Of a stretch of 64,000 nt of DNA, positions 16,172 through 23,415 are shown in pieces; within the stretch, counting starts at the first letter, position 1; each line of letters starts with the position of its first letter. The DNA is from Curtobacterium poinsettiae. GTDB taxonomy: Bacteria > Actinomycetota > Actinomycetes > Actinomycetales > Microbacteriaceae. A program made the position numbers and the translations under genes. The notes below the pieces were generated by a model, which ran no database searches, was not told the origin of the DNA, and saw only the letters and a program-made list of their open reading frames with translations. The stretch covers positions 3,286,001 through 3,350,000 of the forward strand of contig NZ_CP106879.1 of the NCBI RefSeq assembly GCF_025677645.1, given 5' to 3'.

Positions 16172-16804
16172 TCAGACGCGGACGGGTGCCTCGTCGAGGT
16201 CCCACGACGGGACGGCGTGCCGCTTCCATCCCTGGCGCAGCGTGTTCACCGCGCGGTCGAACTCCACCAGGACGTCGATGTGCGGGCGGACGAGCATCTG
16301 GATCTGCAGCCCCTCGTAGACCGAGAGCAGCTGGGTCGCCGCCTGGTACGCGGGGATGCCGGCCTCTTCCGAGCCGCGGTCGAAGTCGCGCTGCAGCCCG
16401 ACGGTCAGCTGCTCGGCGTACTCCTCGAACCGCTTGCGGAACAGCTCGGCGAAGCCGGACTCCGAGCTGGCCACGGTGATCAGGCCCGCGAGGACCCGGA
16501 CGAGTCCGGGATCGGCGACGTCCTCGGCCAGGGTCAGACGGACGTGCTCGATGGTGCACGTCGGCGGGTTCTTCCGCCGGGTCCCCCGCAGCTGCGCCCA
16601 CCGGTCGTAGGTGACCAGGAGCAGGGCGTGCCAGGTCGGGAACAACCGCTCGACGGTCTCGAGCGGGATGCCGGCCACCTCGGCGACCACCGCCGCGTCG
16701 ACGGCGTCGAACGGGTGCAGCCGGTAGGCGCGGATGGCCGCGCGCACCGTGCGCTCCGCGAGGGACTCGTCGTCCTCGACCCGTTCGCCGTGCAGGGGTT
16801 CCAT
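16172..16804 (-). CDS. TetR family transcriptional regulator
   Basis: 210-aa regulator. The N-terminal HTH is RTVRAAIRAYRLHPFDAVDA followed by AVVAEVAGIPLETVERLFPTWHALL, with the helix-turn-helix residues in the normal TetR place. The C-terminal ligand/dimerisation domain is helical (ESGFAELFRKRFEEYAEQLTVGLQRDF). Two ATGs are possible, 16822 and 16804. Upstream of 16804 I see GAGACA, a 17-bp gap, TGCAAT, then six bases to the ATG, which fits a leaderless start there; neither has a ribosome site. The product overlaps nothing and converges on the exporter permease. The target and ligand are unknown. Confidence 0.85.
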   Translation of the reverse strand: MEPLHGERVEDDESLAERTVRAAIRAYRLHPFDAVDAAVVAEVAGIPLETVERLFPTWHALLLVTYDRWAQLRGTRRKNPPTCTIEHVRLTLAEDVADPGLVRVLAGLITVASSESGFAELFRKRFEEYAEQLTVGLQRDFDRGSEEAGIPAYQAATQLLSVYEGLQIQMLVRPHIDVLVEFDRAVNTLRQGWKRHAVPSWDLDEAPVRV

Positions 16805-16894
16805 CCGACCATTGCAGCGCATCGCGAGCCGTTTGTCTCGTCCCAGAGCGGGGGCCGTGCTCCCGGCCGCGTCAGCGAGCCTCGGCCACGGCGG

Positions 16895-17560
16895 TCAGCC
16901 GACGGTGACCGGCGCCGCCGGCGGGCGGACCCGCTGGCGCATCCAGACGAAGAACCCCGTCAACGTGAAGACGCCGTAGAAGACGTACATCAACCCGGAG
17001 GCGTAGTACCCGGCGGAGAACAACAGCGGCACGCCGACCAGGTCGACCGCCACCCAGATGAGCCAGAACTCGACCCACCCCTTCGCCATGCCGTAGGTGG
17101 CGAGCAGCGAACCGACGAAGATCCACGCGTCGCTCCACACCGGCTCGTACGACCCGAGCGCGCGGAAGACGGGGGTCAGCAGGGCGGTGCCGCCGACCAT
17201 GCCGACGACGAGCAGCAGACGGGTCCGCCAGGAGGCCCAGCGCGGGTCGATCACGGTGGTCGCGTCCTCGGGCCGGTGCGTCCACCGGTACCAGCCGTAG
17301 ATGCTCACGATGATGAACATGACCTGACGGCCGGCCTGCCCGAGCAGGTTGACGGGGTTCGGGGTGTCGAAGAGCGCTCCCATGAAGACGGTGAAGAGCA
17401 GGGCGTTGCCGACCAGTCCGACCGGCCAGGCCCAGACCTTCCGACGCATGCCACCGAGGGCACTGAGCAGCCCGAAGACGTTGCCGATCACCTCGCGCCA
17501 GAGCACCGTCTGGTCGCCGATGACGATCTGCGCGTCGAACAACCAGCGCACGATGTCCAT
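16895..17560 (-). CDS. pnuC: nicotinamide riboside transporter PnuC
   Basis: 221-aa membrane transporter that imports nicotinamide riboside for NAD synthesis by facilitated diffusion. Seven hydrophobic helices are visible. PnuC hallmarks are WAWPVGLVGNALLFTVFMGA, FIIVSIYGWYRWTH and SDAWIFVGSLLATYGMAKGW followed by VEFWLIWVAVDLVGVPL. ATG 17560 is preceded by GAGGAGG with suitable spacing. It stands alone between TetR and the upstream non-coding region. I looked for a riboswitch in the roughly 100 bases upstream and saw no convincing NAD- or TPP-type core. Confidence 0.92.
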   Translation of the reverse strand: MDIVRWLFDAQIVIGDQTVLWREVIGNVFGLLSALGGMRRKVWAWPVGLVGNALLFTVFMGALFDTPNPVNLLGQAGRQVMFIIVSIYGWYRWTHRPEDATTVIDPRWASWRTRLLLVVGMVGGTALLTPVFRALGSYEPVWSDAWIFVGSLLATYGMAKGWVEFWLIWVAVDLVGVPLLFSAGYYASGLMYVFYGVFTLTGFFVWMRQRVRPPAAPVTVG

Positions 17561-17953
17561 GGGCCCTCCTCGTTTCCGGACGGTGCAACGACGCCGTGCG
17601 TACCGGCATTCCTTCTGCGATCACCCTGCGCACATGAAGCGTGTGCTCAGAAATCGGGGTACAAATCATGTCCTCCCTAGCGGGGACAAAAATCACCCCC
17701 ATTCTGGGGTCCGAGCGAACGCTCGTTCTCGCTTGTCGGCACTTTGGGGGACAGGTAACGTCGACACCAGAGCGAGTCCAGCCCGCCCGAGCAGCAGTAC
17801 CTGCGCTCCGAGGCCCGGCGACCGCTCTCGGCACCGGTCAGCCGCGACCCCCTCCAACCACTGGGTCGATGACAACCTCCCCACCGGACCCGACGCCCGA
17901 ATGTCCCCGGTGGGCTTCAGCGTGCCCCGAGCACGCAGGAACGGATCCACCCC
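17561..17953. other. 393-bp non-coding region upstream of the SipW-type cluster
   Basis: No gene is visible. Positions 17650-17715 are unusually A/T-rich for this genome and contain GGGGTACAAATC, GGGGACAAAAATC and, further on, GGGGGACAGG (about 17746), a recurring GGGG(T)ACA motif. TGTCCTCC...GGGGACA (about 17670-17689) can fold into a short hairpin. The region probably holds the promoter and regulatory sites for the secreted-protein cluster at 17954; a responsible regulator is not identifiable. Confidence 0.45.
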
Positions 17954-18508
17954 ATGCACAAGATCGTCACCGGTGCCATCGCCGGCGCAGCAGGCGTCGC
18001 ACTCCTCCTCGGCGGAGCGGGCACGTTCGCCCTCTGGAACGCCAGCGCCTCGAGCGCCGCGTCCGCCGTGAGCGCCGGCACCCTGACGCTGAGCGCCAAC
18101 AACGACGGCGCCTGGACCGACATCACGAACGGTCGTTCCACCGCGATCGACCCGACGAAGGCCCTGATGGTCCCGGGCAACACGTTCCAGTTCACGCAGA
18201 CGCTGAACATCGGCGCGACCGGCCAGGACCTCAAGGCCAACCTGACGTACGCCAACCAGAGCATCACCGGCGACGCCGCGCTGCTCGCCGCCACGACGAA
18301 GACGCTGGCCGTCACCTCGACGAGCGCCTCGGTCGTGCAGTCCTCGTCGAACGCGAACACCTTCGTCGTCTCGCCGTCCTCGTCCACGTCGACCGTCAAG
18401 GTCGTCTTCACGGTGACGCTCCCCGCGTCGGCGACCACCGGGCAGGGCGGCTCGATCAACCTCAGCGCGCTCGCCTTCACGCTGACCCAGACCGCGATCG
18501 GTTCCTGA
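17954..18508 (+). CDS. secreted protein with SipW-type signal peptide (TasA/camelysin-like)
   Basis: 184-aa exported protein. The N-terminus MHKIVTGAIAGAAGVALLLG then GAGTFALWNASASS matches the alternate (SipW-dependent) signal peptide pattern in which a hydrophobic core is followed by G-T/G-F/Y-A-x-W and cleavage nearby. The mature part is Thr/Ser-rich, beta-strand-like and lacks Cys. ATG 17954 follows AGGAACGGA. It leads a cluster of three such proteins and an ER-type signal peptidase. In Bacillus, proteins of this class (TasA, camelysin) form biofilm fibres or surface proteases; a matrix or surface role here is inference. Confidence 0.82.
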   Translation: MHKIVTGAIAGAAGVALLLGGAGTFALWNASASSAASAVSAGTLTLSANNDGAWTDITNGRSTAIDPTKALMVPGNTFQFTQTLNIGATGQDLKANLTYANQSITGDAALLAATTKTLAVTSTSASVVQSSSNANTFVVSPSSSTSTVKVVFTVTLPASATTGQGGSINLSALAFTLTQTAIGS

Positions 18509-18610
18509 TCCCCCGATCGCACCCCACCGACCACGACGACCAGGAGCACGCAGACGACCGCCACACCGCGGACGACGGGACGCCACCGCGCAGCCCGACG
18601 GCACCGCTGG

Positions 18611-19132
18611 GTGTGGCCGGTCGCGATCGCCCTGGTCGTCGCGGTCGGAACGGCGCTCCTCGGCGCCGGCGGCACGTACGCGCTCTGGAACGGGACCGCC
18701 AGCATGGCGGCCACCACGGTGCGCTCCGCCACCGCGACCATCAGCGTCAGCGGCACCACGGCGATGAACACCGCGGTCCTCGGGCCGGGCACGAGCACCA
18801 CCGGCACCTTCACGGTGCGGAACACCGGGTCGATCCCCCTGTCGGTGCGCGTCACGACGACGGCCGCGAAGTCGTCCGTCGCGGCGGCGACCGGTGAACT
18901 GACGCTCCACCTCGCGATGGTGTCCTCGGCCGCGAAGTGCGTCCCCGGGCTCACCGGTACGAGCGCGCGGCTCGCCACCTTCGACACCGGCGCCGGGTCC
19001 TTCACGCTGCCGGCCGGGGCGAGCGGGATCGCGTGCCTCGAGACGGCTCTCGACGCCGACGCACCGCAGACCGTCGCCGGCGCCACCACCGACTTCACCC
19101 TCACCGTCACCGGAACGCAGGTCTCCGCATGA
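18611..19132 (+). CDS. second SipW-type signal peptide protein (true start may be an upstream ACG)
   Basis: 173 aa from GTG 18611, starting VWPVAIALVVAVGTALLGAG GTYALW. This has the SipW-type hydrophobic core and G-T-Y-A-L-W box, but it lacks the usual basic n-region and has no ribosome site. In the same frame upstream there is no ATG/GTG/TTG. AGGAG at 18542-18546 sits 7 nt before ACG 18554, which would add TATPRTTGRHRAARRHRW, exactly the missing basic segment. Translation from ACG, or an ATG lost by mutation or sequencing error, is therefore likely. The mature domain is beta-rich with two Cys (AAKCVPG and IACLET) that could form a disulphide. Its stop overlaps the next gene (ATGA). Confidence 0.72.
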   Translation: MWPVAIALVVAVGTALLGAGGTYALWNGTASMAATTVRSATATISVSGTTAMNTAVLGPGTSTTGTFTVRNTGSIPLSVRVTTTAAKSSVAAATGELTLHLAMVSSAAKCVPGLTGTSARLATFDTGAGSFTLPAGASGIACLETALDADAPQTVAGATTDFTLTVTGTQVSA

Positions 19133-20025
19133 ACCGCCGCCTCCGACTCCTCGTCGCCGTGCTCCTCACCGCCGTGTTCGTCGGCGGCGGGTCGAGCGCC
19201 GCGTGGGCACTGTGGAGCGCGTCGGGCACCACCGCGGCGAGCACCACGGTCGGCACGGTCGCGGCGTCGATCAGCGGGACGAGCGCCCTCACCACGGCGT
19301 TCTCGTCGAGCGTCACCTCGACGACGAAGCCGATCACCCTGACCGACTCGGGAACCCTCGCCGGTACCGCGACCACCACCGTCTCCGTCGTGTCCGGCAG
19401 CTCGACCGCACTCGCCAAGGCCGTCTCCGTCGTCGCCTGGCCGGTCGCCTCGACCGCGGGTTGCACCACGAGCACGGCCGTCGGTACCGGGTCCGTCTCC
19501 GGCACCTGGGCGTCGCTGCCGAGCATGAGCGCGAAGCTCGCCGCCGGCGCCTCCGCCGTGTGGTGCACGCGCAGCACCCTGCAGTCGTCGGCCCCGGCCG
19601 GCTCGACCGCCACGGTGAACGTCAACCTCACCGTCACGAGCGGCACCTGGACGTCGGGGGTCGTCGCCGGCGGCTTCACCCTGACCACCCCGGCAGCGAC
19701 CGTCGACACCAAGCCCTCGCTGGTCTGCACCGACCACGGCGGCTGGTACGTCGAGATCCGGTGGGACGCCGCGAACCGCCCGATGGACACCTGGTACGGG
19801 GCCTTCGTCGGTTCGACCCCGGTCGGGCAGAAGGCGCAGGACTACTCCGCGTTCATCACCATCGCGCCGACGGACGTCCCTGCGAGCGCCGGCACCGCTG
19901 GCACGCTGACCGTCACCGTCAAGGTGCTCGACAGCGCCGGCAACCCCACGTCGACCGTCGCGGGCACCGGCAACGTCACGCTCTTCACGCAGGACAACGG
20001 GGCGGCGATCCGGTGCGGCGCATGA
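19129..20025 (+). CDS. third SipW-type signal peptide protein
   Basis: 298-aa secreted protein. N-terminus MNRRLRLLVAVLLTAVFVGG then GSSAAWALWSASG is a SipW-type signal peptide with a good basic n-region. Residues about 40-190 are a Ser/Thr-rich beta domain with Cys in AGCTTS and VWCTRS. Residues about 195-290 look like a separate Ig-like domain (PSLVCTDHGGWYVEIRWDAA then TVTVKVLDSAGNPTSTVAG) ending IRCGA, with two further Cys that may pair. The start overlaps the upstream stop and the stop overlaps the signal peptidase start, so the cluster is tightly coupled. Function is unknown; a surface or matrix role is inferred. Confidence 0.78.
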   Translation: MNRRLRLLVAVLLTAVFVGGGSSAAWALWSASGTTAASTTVGTVAASISGTSALTTAFSSSVTSTTKPITLTDSGTLAGTATTTVSVVSGSSTALAKAVSVVAWPVASTAGCTTSTAVGTGSVSGTWASLPSMSAKLAAGASAVWCTRSTLQSSAPAGSTATVNVNLTVTSGTWTSGVVAGGFTLTTPAATVDTKPSLVCTDHGGWYVEIRWDAANRPMDTWYGAFVGSTPVGQKAQDYSAFITIAPTDVPASAGTAGTLTVTVKVLDSAGNPTSTVAGTGNVTLFTQDNGAAIRCGA

Positions 20026-20837
20026 GCACCCCCACCCCGCGCACCGGATGGCGCGCCGTCGTCCACGCCGTCGTGTTCGGTCTCAGCACCGGACTCCTGC
20101 TGCTCGTCGCTGGCCTGGCGGTCGTGCTGATCGTCGTGCCGAAGGCCACGGGATCGATGCCGCTCACCGTCCTGACACAGTCGATGGAGCCGACCCTGCC
20201 CCCGGGAACGCTGCTCGTGGTCCGTCCGACCCCGATCGACGACATCCGGGTCGGCGACGTCGTCACCTACCAGATCGTCTCCGGCCAGCCCGCGGTCGTC
20301 AGCCACCGCGTGGTCTCGGTGTCGTCGTCGTCGAACGGCGAGCGGACCTTCGTGCTCAAGGGCGACAACAACGCCGAGGCCGACCCGGCACCGGTCACCG
20401 CAGTGCAGATCCGCGGCGTGGTCTGGTACTCCGTGCCGGAGATCGGCATCGTCAACCAGGTCGTCAACGGGTCGCGGAGCTGGCTCATCCCCGCGGTCGC
20501 CGGCGTGCTCCTGACGTACGGTGCGGTCATGATGACCGCGGGCTTCGTGAGCGCCGCACGTCGTCGCCGCGCCGGCACCAGCCGCGCCGGCACCAGCCGC
20601 GCCGGCACCAGCCACGGACGCCGCAGCGCAGCGCACCACGTCGAGCGGACCACCTTCGAGAACAGGACCGAGACGACGACCACCACCCGGTCTAGGCTCG
20701 GTGGACGTGACGGACGGAGTGCAGCGGGCGCGGGAGCTCCTCGACGCAGCGGCCCGACGGCTCCGCGCCGCGGACGTCCCGGACGAAGCACTCGGCGAGT
20801 ACGTGCAGCCGAAGGCCGTCCTCGGGATCCGTCGTGA
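20022..20837 (+). CDS. signal peptidase I, ER/SipW type
   Basis: 271-aa membrane peptidase predicted to process the three preceding exported proteins. The nucleophile is Ser54 in VLTQSMEPTLPPG. The general base is His95 in VVSHRVVSV in place of the bacterial Lys, which defines the ER/archaeal/SipW branch, and KGDNN (Asp115) completes the site. Membrane helices lie near residues 13-40 and 152-175. The start overlaps the previous stop (ATGA). The tail after residue 180 is basic, carries three RAGTS repeats and runs 131 nt into the next gene in another frame, so the last 40 or so residues may be poorly constrained. Confidence 0.87.
   Translation: MSTPTPRTGWRAVVHAVVFGLSTGLLLLVAGLAVVLIVVPKATGSMPLTVLTQSMEPTLPPGTLLVVRPTPIDDIRVGDVVTYQIVSGQPAVVSHRVVSVSSSSNGERTFVLKGDNNAEADPAPVTAVQIRGVVWYSVPEIGIVNQVVNGSRSWLIPAVAGVLLTYGAVMMTAGFVSAARRRRAGTSRAGTSRAGTSHGRRSAAHHVERTTFENRTETTTTTRSRLGGRDGRSAAGAGAPRRSGPTAPRRGRPGRSTRRVRAAEGRPRDPS
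20568..20612 (+). repeat. 15-bp tandem repeat coding RAGTS three times
   Basis: Three identical 15-bp units (CGCGCCGGCACCAGC) in the cytoplasmic tail of the signal peptidase. Copy-number change would keep the frame. Confidence 0.85.
20693..20698 (+). promoter_or_regulatory. -10 element of a leaderless promoter inside the signal peptidase gene
   Basis: TAGGCT ends eight bases before GTG 20707, inside the coding sequence of the preceding gene. It favours GTG 20707 over GTG 20701 as the start of the next gene and implies independent transcription. Confidence 0.5.
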
Positions 20838-21234
20838 CCCCGCGATGCGACCACTCGGCCGGGTGTGGCGGGTCGGGGCACTCCTGATCGGGTCGTCCCC
20901 CGAGACCGCCGGCCGCGTCTGGGCCACCGGGTCGATCACCCGTGTCACCGAACCCGGTCGTTCGCAGTACCAGTCGGTCTCCGCCGAGGTCCGTCGCGCC
21001 TACCGAGCTGCCGCCGCGAAGGGGCGGTTCGGCGCCGGTGACACCGTGAACCACGGCGCCGTCCCGATCCCCGTCGACGACTCCCTGGTCGGCGCCGAGG
21101 GCGTGCTCGTCGTCATCGACGACGTTCCGTCGGTCCGGTGGTCCCCGACCGCCGGCACCGCAGTCCCCCTCGCCGACTACCTGGACGACCGCGTCGGGCT
21201 GCTCGTCGATCCCCCTCGGGGCGCGACCGACTGA
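20707..21234 (+). CDS. conserved actinobacterial protein, unknown function
   Basis: 175-aa soluble protein beginning VTDGVQRARELLDAAARRLR. The first 40 residues are helical; the rest is a mixed alpha/beta domain (GRVWRVGALLIGSSPETAGR, VTEPGRSQYQSVSAEVRRAY, VIDDVPSVRWSPTAGTAVPL). No signal peptide, membrane helix, metal motif or catalytic motif is visible. It overlaps the C-terminal coding region of the signal peptidase by 131 nt in a different frame. Its codon use is as GC3-rich as its neighbours, so it is a real gene. I do not recognise the family. Confidence 0.7.
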   Translation: MTDGVQRARELLDAAARRLRAADVPDEALGEYVQPKAVLGIRRDPAMRPLGRVWRVGALLIGSSPETAGRVWATGSITRVTEPGRSQYQSVSAEVRRAYRAAAAKGRFGAGDTVNHGAVPIPVDDSLVGAEGVLVVIDDVPSVRWSPTAGTAVPLADYLDDRVGLLVDPPRGATD

Positions 21235-21407
21235 CCCGGCACCGGGATCGCACGGTGCGGGGTTCGTCGTGCAGTGCCGGTTCCTCGCGCATGCGCACCG
21301 TGCAGTGCCGGAGACTCCGTGCGCGTTCCCGCTCCCGGTGCGGGCGCTCCACGGTTGCACGGGCCCTGAACCAGCCGCCCACACACCGCACACGGTCCGC
21401 CGGACGC

Positions 21408-21434
21408 GGTCCGGGCCTCCAGGCCGACCGGACC
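21408..21434 (+). terminator. hairpin between the unknown gene and the acetyltransferase
   Basis: GGTCCGG (21408-21414) pairs with CCGGACC (21428-21434), with an inner GCCT/AGGC pair. No U tract. The rest of the 247-bp gap (21235-21481) holds another inverted repeat, GCACGGTGCG/CGCACCGTGC (21250-21259 and 21294-21303), and no gene. Confidence 0.5.
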
Positions 21435-21469
21435 GACCGCCCGCCTGTCGCGACGTCACCCGGTCCCGA

Positions 21470-21475
21470 TAGTGT
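21470..21475 (+). promoter_or_regulatory. -10 element of a leaderless promoter (Eis-family gene)
   Basis: TAGTGT ends six bases (CGGAAC) before GTG 21482. There is no ribosome site. Confidence 0.6.
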
Positions 21476-21481
21476 CGGAAC

Positions 21482-22801
21482 GTGAGCAACGAGGCATTCG
21501 ACGACCGCTACGAGCTGCGCGAGTTCGCGCCCGGGACGGACGACAAGGGGGCACCGAACGCCGAGACGGCAGCGTGGATGCAGGCCGTCGGGATGGGCTT
21601 CCACGAAGCCGACCCCGATGCCGAGGGCGCAGCCCGCATGGCGTCGCACTTCATCGCCGACGAAGAGACGTTCCTCGGGGTCTACGTGCGCGAGCCGTTC
21701 CCGGGGTCCGTCGACGAGACGTGGCCGGCCGGCACCTTCACGTGGTTCCGCAAGGCGCTGAGCTGGGGCGACGGGTCCTCCGTCGACACCCAGGCGATCT
21801 CCGCGGTCACGGTCCGCCCGACCGAGCGTCGCCGCGGCATCCTGCGCCGGATGATGACGCACGCGCTCGAGCGCGGGGTCGCCGAGGGGTACGCCGTCGC
21901 GTCGCTGACCGCGTCCGAGGGCACCATCTACCGCCGCTTCGGCTTCGGCTGCGCCATCCGCGAGCGTGCCGTGCACGTGCGCCGCGAGCGCGCGCTGCCC
22001 CTGCTCGCACCGACCTCCGGCACGGTGTCGGTCGTGACCCCGCAGTGGCTCGCCGACGGTCCCGGCAAGGCGGTCTTCGACCGGTTCCACGTCCGCACCC
22101 CGGGCTCGATGGTGCGCAACACCGGTACCTGGCCGATCGCGTTCGGCCTGCGCGGGCCCGACGGCCAGAAGGCCAAGGACGTCCGCGCCGCCGTGCACCG
22201 CAGGGACGGCTCCGACGAGGTCGACGGCTACGTCACCTGGCGCGTCAAGGAGGACCGCGGCTCCGACACCGCGCTCGAGATCGTCGACCTGGTGTACGCG
22301 GACGACCAGGCCTACACCGCCCTGTGGGAGTTCCTGCTCTCGGTCGACCTCAACGACGTCGTGAAGTACAACCGCTCCCGTCTCGACGACCCGATCGTCG
22401 CGGCGCTCGGCGACAACCGTGCGTACGACGTCGACCACGAGGAGGACCACGTCTGGCTGCGCGTCCTCGACGTGCCGGCGGTGCTGGCCTCGCGACCGTT
22501 CGCCGTCGACGGGTCGCTGACACTCGGGGTCACCGACGCGCTCGGCTTCACCACCGGCACGTACCGCCTCGACGTCCAGGAGGCCCGTGGCACCGTCGCG
22601 CGCATCGCCGACGACGTCGACGTGGCCGGGTCCGACGTCCAGCTCGACGTCGCCGAGCTCGGTGCGCTGCTGATCGGTTCGGTCTCCCCCGTCACGTTGG
22701 CCGCCGCGGGGCTCGTCCGCGCCGCGGACCCGGCGTCGGTGGCGCTGCTCCGGGCGATGTTGCTGCCGCCGCGGACGCCGCACGGCATCACGTACTTCTG
22801 A
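21482..22801 (+). CDS. Eis-family GNAT N-acetyltransferase
   Basis: 439-aa acetyl-CoA-dependent acetyltransferase of the Eis type, which acetylates amines such as aminoglycosides or protein lysines in mycobacteria. The N-terminal GNAT domain has the acetyl-CoA loop AVTVRPTERRRGILRRMMTH (about residue 110) and YRRFGFG. A second GNAT-like domain follows (residues about 170-310), then an SCP2-like C-terminal domain ending in a terminal aromatic, TYF, as in Eis. Length is typical. The start is leaderless behind TAGTGT. A DUF2087 gene overlaps its stop by one base (TGATG), so the two are co-expressed. Its substrate is unknown. Confidence 0.88.
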   Translation: MSNEAFDDRYELREFAPGTDDKGAPNAETAAWMQAVGMGFHEADPDAEGAARMASHFIADEETFLGVYVREPFPGSVDETWPAGTFTWFRKALSWGDGSSVDTQAISAVTVRPTERRRGILRRMMTHALERGVAEGYAVASLTASEGTIYRRFGFGCAIRERAVHVRRERALPLLAPTSGTVSVVTPQWLADGPGKAVFDRFHVRTPGSMVRNTGTWPIAFGLRGPDGQKAKDVRAAVHRRDGSDEVDGYVTWRVKEDRGSDTALEIVDLVYADDQAYTALWEFLLSVDLNDVVKYNRSRLDDPIVAALGDNRAYDVDHEEDHVWLRVLDVPAVLASRPFAVDGSLTLGVTDALGFTTGTYRLDVQEARGTVARIADDVDVAGSDVQLDVAELGALLIGSVSPVTLAAAGLVRAADPASVALLRAMLLPPRTPHGITYF

Positions 22802-23268
22802 TGGACGTCGCCCGCGTGGTGGCGCGCGCACGTCAGGTCGTCTCCGTCGTGGCGTCCCCCACCCTGCGAGCGGGGGTGTTCGGCGGAGCCCCGGCCGACG
22901 ACCGCACCCGGGCGGCGGTCGGCTCGTTCGACTGGGTCACCGACGACGGCCCCGTCGCGTCGGTGCTCGGCCGGACGGCACGCGAGCTCCAGCGGCTGCA
23001 GTCGCCGGCCGCGGTGCTCGAGTTCGACCGGATCGAGCGCATGCCGGTCAAGGACGTCGAACGGCATGCACTGTCCGTCCGGATCGTGGAGCTCGTGTTC
23101 GAGCGACTCGGACCGGACCGAGTCGTGCCGGAGGCCGTCCTGAACGCGGCCGTCGGCATGTTCGCGGCCGATGTCTCCGTCGTGCGCCGGGATGCCGTGG
23201 ACCTCGGCGTCCTGACGCGCACGGACGACGGCTCGGCCTACCGGATGGCGCCCGCCCGCCCGGCCTGA
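22801..23268 (+). CDS. DUF2087 domain protein, putative DNA-binding
   Basis: 155-aa soluble protein. The N-terminal half is helical and resembles the HTH region of DUF2087 proteins (RTARELQRLQSPAAVLEF). The C-terminal DUF2087 core has the recognisable order: ERHALSVRIVELVFERLGPD, VVPEAVLNAAVGMFAADVS, VVRRDAVDLGVLTRTDDG then SAYRM. The family is found in transcriptional regulators and as stand-alone proteins. The start shares one base with the acetyltransferase stop. A large bidirectional hairpin follows. The function is not known. Confidence 0.78.
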   Translation: MDVARVVARARQVVSVVASPTLRAGVFGGAPADDRTRAAVGSFDWVTDDGPVASVLGRTARELQRLQSPAAVLEFDRIERMPVKDVERHALSVRIVELVFERLGPDRVVPEAVLNAAVGMFAADVSVVRRDAVDLGVLTRTDDGSAYRMAPARPA

Positions 23269-23292
23269 AGCTGCTGGGTCGTCCCGCGCGGG

Positions 23293-23392
23293 GTGCAGAA
23301 CCTCGTACCGGGCGAGGGGCGAGCGCTCTGGTGCGAGGTTCTGCACTCCGTGGGATGCGTGCAGGCTCGCACGGAGTACGGAACCTCGCACC
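23293..23392. terminator. complex bidirectional hairpin between convergent genes
   Basis: The main hairpin has arms 23330-23352 and 23370-23392 (23 bp, two mismatches, 17-nt loop). The upstream 13-mer GTGCAGAACCTCG (23293-23305) is a perfect complement of part of the left arm (CGAGGTTCTGCAC), so two mutually exclusive folds are possible. It lies between the DUF2087 gene (+) and the peptide importer operon (-) and probably terminates both. Confidence 0.7.
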
Positions 23393-23415
23393 ACACGAGC
23401 GGCGGCGCCGCGGCC

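Noticed and set aside
17561..17660. Riboswitch upstream of pnuC
   Set aside because: I looked for NAD-I/II and TPP cores and saw none of the conserved segments; only a normal ribosome site is present.
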